From AG41 sp036522815 (lineage in GTDB: Bacteria; Gemmatimonadota; Gemmatimonadetes; Gemmatimonadales; GWC2-71-9): DNA of 9,513 nucleotides. The stretch lies in contig DATDFC010000020.1 in assembly GCA_036522815.1 (NCBI GenBank), positions 1-9,513 of the forward strand, read 5' to 3'. Below the pieces are notes generated by a model. The model was not told where the DNA came from and made no database searches. It saw only the letters and a program-made list of their open reading frames with translations. The translations under genes were made by a program, and so were the position numbers. The stretch's first letter is position 1. Every line of letters starts with the position of its first letter. Below are positions 1 to 5,044 of the stretch, piece by piece.

Positions 1-44
1 CGCCGGTTAACAGCCGGCTGCTCTACCAACTGAGCTACTCGGGA
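1..44 (-). tRNA. tRNA-Asn (anticodon GTT), 3' part cut by window edge
   Basis: Read on the minus strand from 44, the sequence has the 5' acceptor strand TCCCGAG, then TA, a D-arm (GCTC ... GAGC with loop AGTTGGTA), and an anticodon arm with stem GCCGG/CCGGC closing the loop CTGTTAA. The anticodon is GTT (complement of 9-11), which decodes asparagine codons AAC/AAU. U33 and the purine at position 37 are as expected. The variable loop, T-arm and 3' acceptor strand lie beyond base 1, so the gene is truncated by the window and not necessarily broken. It lies 40 bp downstream of the GAF gene on the same strand and has its own candidate promoter. Confidence 0.95.
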
Positions 45-59
45 ATGAGCGGCGGACCA

Positions 60-88
60 AATATCGTCAGCGGGGGGAGCGACTTCAA
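60..88 (-). promoter_or_regulatory. Candidate sigma70-type promoter for tRNA-Asn
   Basis: On the minus strand, TTGAAG (83-88) and GATATT (60-65) are separated by exactly 17 bp. Each matches the -35 and -10 consensus at 4 of 6 positions. The predicted start near 52-53 leaves a leader of roughly 9 nt before the tRNA 5' end at 44. The -35 box overlaps the stop codon of the GAF gene (85-87). The A/T-rich -10 stands out in an otherwise very GC-rich stretch. This is inferred from spacing and partial consensus only. Confidence 0.4.
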
Positions 89-543
89 CCGTGGCGCGGG
101 CGTCTCGCAGGCCGCCAGTCCACCGCCTGCCGCAGCACCCAAGCGACATCGTGCAGCCGCTCGAGCTCGGCGCGCGTCCACGCCCGCGGCCGGGTGTCCA
201 TCGCGCACAGCGTCCCGAGCGTCCGGCCGCGGGGGTCGAACAGGGGCAGACCGGCGTACGCGGTGACCAGACCGTCTCGCACGGCCGGCGTCTTGGCGCC
301 GAGCGGATGTCTGCGAGCGTCGCCGATCACGAGCGGCCGGCGCGACAGCGCCACGTGGCGACAGAAGCGGTGCGCCAGCAGCAGCACTAACGGAGCGGGC
401 AGACCGGCGCTGCTCGTGACGACGCCGCGGCGCGGCCCCACCAGCGAGAGCGATACGATCGGCACGCCCAGCGCGCGGGCCGCGATTTTGGTGAAGCGGT
501 CGAACTTCTCCTGATCCGAGCGTCGCGCCAGGCCCGCCGTCAT
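85..543 (-). CDS. Stand-alone GAF domain protein
   Basis: This is a 152-residue protein made of one GAF domain (about residues 12-140) with no kinase, cyclase, HTH or phosphatase output. It matches the GAF subfamily often fused to kinases in soil bacteria: a first strand with VPIVSLSLVGPRRG (27-40), AHRFCRHVALSRRPLVIGDAR (57-77), an AYAGLPLFDPRGRTLGTLCAMD stretch (95-116), and a closing helix WTRAELERLHDVA. GAF domains bind small ligands or mediate protein contacts. The ligand cannot be read from sequence. No membrane segment or signal peptide is seen, so it should be cytoplasmic. Its ATG (541-543) overlaps the stop of the upstream receiver gene as ATGA with no Shine-Dalgarno sequence, so translation is probably coupled. 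An accessory sensor for the neighbouring two-component system is inference. Confidence 0.85.
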   Translation of the reverse strand: MTAGLARRSDQEKFDRFTKIAARALGVPIVSLSLVGPRRGVVTSSAGLPAPLVLLLAHRFCRHVALSRRPLVIGDARRHPLGAKTPAVRDGLVTAYAGLPLFDPRGRTLGTLCAMDTRPRAWTRAELERLHDVAWVLRQAVDWRPARRPRHG

Positions 544-944
544 GGCGCCGCGCCGGCGCCGGCGTCACGGCGCTCGCGCACGTCCGCAGCGATCGCGGGC
601 AGCCGGTCGAACTCCGTGCGCTTGTCGAGGATCTGATCGGCGCCCGCCTGCAGGCAGGTCGAGCGCAGCTCGTCGTACCCGTAGTTGGTCAGCACGACCA
701 CGGCGGGTCGCGGCTTGAGCAGCTTTGCCGCCGCCACAACTTCGAGACCATCGCCGTCCGGCAGACGCATGTCCACTACGACGAGGTGAGGCTTCGCACG
801 GGGTAGCAGCTGCCGGGCCTCGGCCACCGTGGCGGCTTCGAACACCTGCTCCACGTCCCACAGGTCACCCAACAGGCCCGCCAGGCGCAGGCGAACCAGG
901 CTGGAGTCTTCGACCAAGCAGACGCGAATCGCGGCGGGGTGCAT
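540..944 (-). CDS. Stand-alone CheY-like receiver (response regulator without output domain)
   Basis: From the ATG at 942-944 this is a 134-residue receiver (REC) domain with nothing attached. The conserved phosphorylation site is complete: acidic pair E12/D13 (VCLVEDSS), phospho-acceptor D58 in VVVDMRLPDGDG, T86 in VVVLTNYGYDE, and K108 in ILDK. It should accept phosphate from a histidine kinase and signal by protein contact, not DNA binding. An in-frame GTG at 1023-1025 would add 27 residues of low-complexity sequence. I chose the ATG because the first beta strand begins immediately after it. No Shine-Dalgarno sequence precedes either start. The gene lies 102 bp after the NarL-type regulator (945-1046 holds no gene or convincing promoter) and overlaps the GAF gene by 4 nt. 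It could be a phosphate sink or an adaptor for the upstream kinase. Confidence 0.88.
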   Translation of the reverse strand: MHPAAIRVCLVEDSSLVRLRLAGLLGDLWDVEQVFEAATVAEARQLLPRAKPHLVVVDMRLPDGDGLEVVAAAKLLKPRPAVVVLTNYGYDELRSTCLQAGADQILDKRTEFDRLPAIAADVRERRDAGAGAAP

Positions 945-1046
945 GGGAGCGGCGCCAAACTGATGCGCGGGCGCCTCATGCGGTATCAGACCGGGCCCGG
1001 GCGCGCTGTGCGACTTGCGGCACACCGTGTCAGTAACGGCCTACAC

Positions 1047-1679
1047 TCAGGTCGTGAGACCGTGTTCGATCACGTAGCGGACCAGGTCGGCGTTGGTCTT
1101 GAGATGCAGCTTCCGCAGTATCCGGCTGCGATAGGTGGAGATCGTCTTGGGGCCGACCCGGAAGGCAGCGCCGATCTGCTTGTTGGTCTTGCCGGCACCG
1201 AGCAAGCACAGCACCTGATACTCACGCGCGGACAAGGCCTCGTGGGGTCGGCCCGGTGCGCCGGCGGCGAGGGTGTCGGCGAGGCGCTCGGCCAGGGTCG
1301 GGCTCACGTAGCGGCCCCCGGCATGGACCTTCGCCACCGCTGCCATCAGCTCCGTGGGCGCTTCCGTCTTGGTCACGTACCCGGCGGCTCCGGCGCGCAG
1401 GGCCTGAATCGCCAGCTCGCCCTCTGGATGCATGCTCACTACCAACACGCGCACCTGTGGGAAGCGCTGCCGCAGCTCCCCGAGCAGCGTCAGGAACCCG
1501 GGCCCCGGCATCCCGATGTCCAGGATCAGGACGTCGGTACCGGTCCCCTCGAGCCGTTTCAGCAGATCGTGTCCATGCGGGGCCTCACCCACCACACGCA
1601 ACGCGTCGTCCTCAGCCGCAAGCTGGCGGAAGCCCGCGCGGATCAAGTGGTGATCGTCGGCGATGAAGATGCGGATCAT
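1047..1679 (-). CDS. NarL/FixJ (LuxR-type) response regulator
   Basis: This 210-residue DNA-binding response regulator has a receiver domain at about 1-120 with acidic D8/D9 (IFIADDHH), phospho-acceptor D54 (LILDIGMPGPG), S82 (VVSMHPEG) and K104 (YVTKTEAP). A LuxR-type helix-turn-helix follows at about 146-205 (LSAREYQVLCLLGAGKTNKQ, then GPKTISTYRSRI). Phosphorylation is expected to drive dimerisation and promoter binding. Targets are unknown. Its ATG (1677-1679) overlaps the kinase stop codon as ATGA and has no Shine-Dalgarno sequence, so it is probably translationally coupled to the kinase, which is the obvious cognate partner. The same frame stays open far upstream through the kinase gene, but the receiver begins exactly at this ATG, so the longer reading is rejected. 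Confidence 0.95.
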   Translation of the reverse strand: MIRIFIADDHHLIRAGFRQLAAEDDALRVVGEAPHGHDLLKRLEGTGTDVLILDIGMPGPGFLTLLGELRQRFPQVRVLVVSMHPEGELAIQALRAGAAGYVTKTEAPTELMAAVAKVHAGGRYVSPTLAERLADTLAAGAPGRPHEALSAREYQVLCLLGAGKTNKQIGAAFRVGPKTISTYRSRILRKLHLKTNADLVRYVIEHGLTT

Positions 1680-4111
1680 GCGCCGCGTGGCATGGTGAGC
1701 GTCAACGTGGTGCCTGCGCCCGGAGTGCCTGCGATCGTGACGTTGCCCTGGAAATTCTCGGCGCGCTCCCGCATGCCGAGCAGGCCCAGCGAGCGAGAAT
1801 CGTGCAGAGCGCCATCCCGGATGCCGCGGCCGTTGTCCTGGACGGTCAGCTCGAGCGCGTTGGGCGTGACGTCGAGCTGGACGAGGACCTGCGTGGCGGC
1901 GGCGTGTCGCGCGACGTTGGTGAGCGCTTCCTGGAAGATGCGGAACACCGCGGTGGTCCGGCTCGCGTCCAGCGCGGGCTGGGCGTCGGGGAGCTCCACC
2001 CGGCATTCGATGCCGGTGCGTGTGGCGAACTCGCGTGCCTCCCACTCGATCGCGGCGCGCAGGCCAAGCTCGTCGAGAACGCTGGGACGCAGCTCGGCGG
2101 CGACCCGCTGGATCCCCTGGGCGGTGCTGTCGATGATCCCCGCCATGCCGTCGAGCTTGTGGCCCAGCTCGGGGGAGGACTCTGGGACGCGCTTCTTGAG
2201 CCAGAGCAGATCGATCTTCAAAGCGGTGAGCGCCTGGCCCAGCTCGTCGTGGATCTCGCGGGCGATGCGGGCCCGCTCCGCCTCCCGGGCCGCCTCGAGC
2301 CGGGCGGCGAGCCCGCGCAGCTGCGTGCGGTGGCGGTGCAGCTCCGCGTCCGCCGCTTTGCGCTCGGTGACGTCCTCGACCATGGCCACGAACCGATCCG
2401 GCCTGCCGGCTTCGCCGGGAAGCGCCGAGACGGTAACGTGGGCCCAGATCACGCGGCCGTCCTTGCGGCAGTAGCGACTTTCGAACGTGAACGCGGATCG
2501 GGCGCCGCGCGCCAGGTCCGTCACCAGCTCGCGATTCTGACGCAGATCGTCCGCATAGGTGATGTCGACATATGAGAGGGACTCGAGCTCCGCCGCGTCG
2601 TAGCCGATCATCTCCTGAAACGCCCGGTTGCAGCGGATGAAACGGGCGCGCTGATCGGTCACCGCGATCCCGACGGCCGACTGGTCGAACATCGCGCCGA
2701 GCAGCGCTTCGCGCTCGCGCAGCGCGGCGGCGGCGCGCTCGCGCTCGATCACGCGGCCGAGCTGCGTGCCGATGTGCGTCAGCACGTCCAACTGGGCGTC
2801 GCTGGGCGCGACGGCATCGGGGGAGAAGAACTCGAGCACCGCGGCCACGTCGGCGCCGACCGGCACGGGGAACGCGAAGCCGGCTTGCAGGCCCGACTCG
2901 GCGGCCGCGCGGGCACGGGGGAAGTTCGCATCGCGCGTCACGTCGAGGACCCACGCCGACCGCTTGGTGGCGAGCACCCGGCCCGGCAGGCCCACCCCGC
3001 GTCGCAACGTCGTCGCTTCGGTCACGCGACGGAACGCGTCGTGCGGCAACGGGCCGTCGTCGTGCCAAATCGTGCTGGGCCGCAACACGTCCGGCTCGTC
3101 CGTGGCGACGAGGTAGACGTGGCCGACCGGCCAGCCGGTCACCCGGCACACCTCGGCGATCGAGGTCTGCAGCGCGTGCTCGGCGGTGTGCGCCTCATTC
3201 GCCGCGACGGCGACGTCCTGTAACAGCCGGACGAACGCGACCTCCTGCTCGAGCGCTCGCTCGGCCGCGCCCCGCTCCGTGACGACCGCCGCCAGCACCA
3301 GCCCGGTCACCGCTGTCAGCCCGAGGAACGTCTGTAACAGCGCGAGGTTCTCCGTCGGCGTGGAGGAGACGAACGGGCCCAGCCCGCGCAACGTGTACCA
3401 GATGGTCAGCGCCGCGACCAGGGCCGTCGCGGTGGCGGTCCCGCGGCTCCCGAAGCGCAGGGCGGCCCACACGACCAGGGGGAAGACGGCGTACACGTAA
3501 GAGAGGGGATTGCGGAGCAGCAGCGCCGTGAGCAGCAGCAGCGCGGCGAGTAGCCCGACGGCCTCGAGCCGTCGCCCGGCGCGGGGCGCGGCGCCCGCCC
3601 AGGTGAGGAGGACGGGTGCGACGAGCACGTCGCCCAGCGCGTCACCGGACCACCACACGAACCAGAGTCGCGGCAGCGGGTCCGGCGCGACCGCCCCGCT
3701 CGCCCACAGGCTCGCCACCCCGAGCGTGGCGCTGAGCGTGGTGCTCGCGAGCGCCGCCACCACGACGAGCGCGATGACGTCGCGCACCCGCTCGAGCGAT
3801 GGTCGAAAATCCACGACGCGGGTGAGCAGCCAAGCGGCCGCGACGGCTTCGAGCGTGTTCCCGCTCGCGATCCCCGCGGCGCCGGCTGCGGACACACCGG
3901 CGGTCCAGTTGAGGAGAAACGCCCCCAGGGCGATTCCCGGCCACAGACGCACGCCCCAGACCAGCAGCACCGCGAGGGCCACACCCGAGGGAGGCCAGGC
4001 GGAGGAGACGACGGGCTGCGCGACGGCGGCGAGCAAGCCCACGCGGGCCGCTGCGAAGTAGGCCGCCATGACGGCGGCGATCTGGAGGGCGTAGCGCAAC
4101 CGGTGGGTCAT
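1676..4111 (-). CDS. MASE1-GAF-PAS sensor histidine kinase (HisKA_3 type)
   Basis: This 811-residue inner-membrane sensor kinase begins with a MASE1-type multi-helix membrane region at about 8-280, with the hallmark AWPPSGVALAVLL (38-50), GVRLWPGIALGAFLLNW (53-69) and WWSGDALGDVLVAPVLL (153-169). A GAF domain follows at about 300-455, then a PAS domain with PAC tail at about 465-585 (CRKDGRVIWAHV, MVEDVTERK). The HisKA_3 dimerisation helix carries H621 in ARIAREIHDELGQ, the usual phosphorylated histidine. The ATPase domain (720-810) has the N box around N732 (FQEALTNVARHA), G1 box DNGRG (759-763) and G2 region LGLLGM (775-780). All catalytic motifs are present. This class pairs with NarL-type regulators, which fits the overlapping downstream gene. 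The stimulus is unknown; MASE1 and GAF/PAS suggest integration of membrane and cytoplasmic cues. It starts 51 bp after the transporter stop; a TAAAGT lies 12 nt before the ATG. Confidence 0.96.
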   Translation of the reverse strand: MTHRLRYALQIAAVMAAYFAAARVGLLAAVAQPVVSSAWPPSGVALAVLLVWGVRLWPGIALGAFLLNWTAGVSAAGAAGIASGNTLEAVAAAWLLTRVVDFRPSLERVRDVIALVVVAALASTTLSATLGVASLWASGAVAPDPLPRLWFVWWSGDALGDVLVAPVLLTWAGAAPRAGRRLEAVGLLAALLLLTALLLRNPLSYVYAVFPLVVWAALRFGSRGTATATALVAALTIWYTLRGLGPFVSSTPTENLALLQTFLGLTAVTGLVLAAVVTERGAAERALEQEVAFVRLLQDVAVAANEAHTAEHALQTSIAEVCRVTGWPVGHVYLVATDEPDVLRPSTIWHDDGPLPHDAFRRVTEATTLRRGVGLPGRVLATKRSAWVLDVTRDANFPRARAAAESGLQAGFAFPVPVGADVAAVLEFFSPDAVAPSDAQLDVLTHIGTQLGRVIERERAAAALREREALLGAMFDQSAVGIAVTDQRARFIRCNRAFQEMIGYDAAELESLSYVDITYADDLRQNRELVTDLARGARSAFTFESRYCRKDGRVIWAHVTVSALPGEAGRPDRFVAMVEDVTERKAADAELHRHRTQLRGLAARLEAAREAERARIAREIHDELGQALTALKIDLLWLKKRVPESSPELGHKLDGMAGIIDSTAQGIQRVAAELRPSVLDELGLRAAIEWEAREFATRTGIECRVELPDAQPALDASRTTAVFRIFQEALTNVARHAAATQVLVQLDVTPNALELTVQDNGRGIRDGALHDSRSLGLLGMRERAENFQGNVTIAGTPGAGTTLTLTMPRGA

Positions 4112-4162
4112 CTGGTCCCGTGCACTTTACGCAGTTGCGCCCCTATCATGCACGACTGGATC

Positions 4163-5044
4163 TCAGCCGTCCAGAGTCACCGCCGTCGGCTCCCGCGCCG
4201 GTTGCGCGGGCAGTTCCGCCGCCACCATACCGAACAGGATGAGCGCCCCCCCGGCCCACTGCAGCAGCGAGAGCCGCTCCCCGAGCAGCAGCCAGGACGT
4301 GAGCGCGGCGAACAGCGGCTCGAAGCAGAAGATCAATGCCGCGCGCGCCGACGACATGTGTCGCTGCGCGGCCATCTGCAACAGGAAACAGATCGTGCTC
4401 GCGAACAGCACCGTGTACCCGAGTGCGCCGACGAACCGGGGCGTCCAATCGATGTGCGGGTGCTCGAGCACTCCGGCTGCGAGTGCTCCCAGCAGCGCCG
4501 TGGCGGCGATCTGCCAGAACACGAGGCGCCGGGCGTCATGGCGCCGGGACAACGCCGTCACGGCCACGATCTGGCCGCCGAAGCAAGCGGCGCAGATGAG
4601 CGTGAGCAGGTCGCCGCGGTTCAAGCCGCCCGCGTCGGGAGCCGTGAGCAGGTAGATGCCGAGCATCGCGAGCGCCAGCGCCGCCGCCGTGAGCCAGCTG
4701 GGCCGCTGCCCCAGGAGCGCCAGGGCGACCACCGGCGCGATGATCGACGACACGGCGACGATGAACGCCGAGCGCGCCGGCGTCGTGATCACCAGGCCCG
4801 CCGTCTGGGAGATGAAGCCCACGGCCACGAGCGTGCCCAACAGCAGGCCGCCCCAAAGCTCCGCGCGGTCGGGGCCGGGGCGAAAGCGCGTGCCCGGAGC
4901 GAGCGCCAGCGCCGCGATCCCGAAGCGGACCGCGATGAAGGCGAATGGCGTCGCGTCGGAGAGCGCGCTTTTGACGGCCACGAAGCTCGTCCCCCACAGC
5001 AACGTGGCCGTGAGGAGCGCGAGGTCCGCCTGGCGTCGCGTCAC
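4163..5044 (-). CDS. EamA/DMT-superfamily transporter
   Basis: This is a 293-residue membrane protein with the ten-helix, two-repeat EamA architecture. The first EamA unit is at about 6-135 (LLWGTSFVAVKSAL, then TTPARSAFIVAVSSIIAPVVAL). The second is at about 145-277 (SSARAALIFCFEPLFAALTSW, LLLGERLSLLQWAGGALILFGM). Proteins of this family export amino acids, metabolites or drugs; the substrate cannot be inferred here. The start is a GTG (5042-5044) whose bases overlap the uvrA stop as GTGA with no Shine-Dalgarno sequence, so translational coupling to uvrA is likely. The C-terminal tail after residue 278 is short and hydrophilic. There is no obvious functional link to DNA repair, so the pairing may be co-transcription by proximity. 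Confidence 0.92.
   Translation of the reverse strand: MTRRQADLALLTATLLWGTSFVAVKSALSDATPFAFIAVRFGIAALALAPGTRFRPGPDRAELWGGLLLGTLVAVGFISQTAGLVITTPARSAFIVAVSSIIAPVVALALLGQRPSWLTAAALALAMLGIYLLTAPDAGGLNRGDLLTLICAACFGGQIVAVTALSRRHDARRLVFWQIAATALLGALAAGVLEHPHIDWTPRFVGALGYTVLFASTICFLLQMAAQRHMSSARAALIFCFEPLFAALTSWLLLGERLSLLQWAGGALILFGMVAAELPAQPAREPTAVTLDG

Noticed and set aside
1..44. tRNA-Asn as an integration site for a mobile element
   Set aside because: No integrase, no repeated tRNA end and no compositional break is visible in the adjoining sequence; the tRNA 3' side lies outside the window.
990..1001. CCGGGCCCGG palindrome between the NarL regulator and the receiver as a terminator
   Set aside because: It is a short GC palindrome without a loop or T-run, of a kind common by chance at this GC content.
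939..2474. Plus-strand open frame of about 511 codons across the receiver, NarL regulator and kinase
   Set aside because: It is low-complexity Ser/Arg/Ala sequence antisense to three well-supported genes.
1047..3149. NarL-type regulator extended upstream into a 700-residue protein
   Set aside because: The upstream part is an off-frame reading of the kinase gene (Arg-rich, no domain). The receiver domain starts exactly at the ATG at 1679, which overlaps the kinase stop.
3507..3515. GGATTGCGG within the kinase gene as another heptamer element copy
   Set aside because: It is a single unit without tandem or inverted partner, expected by chance.
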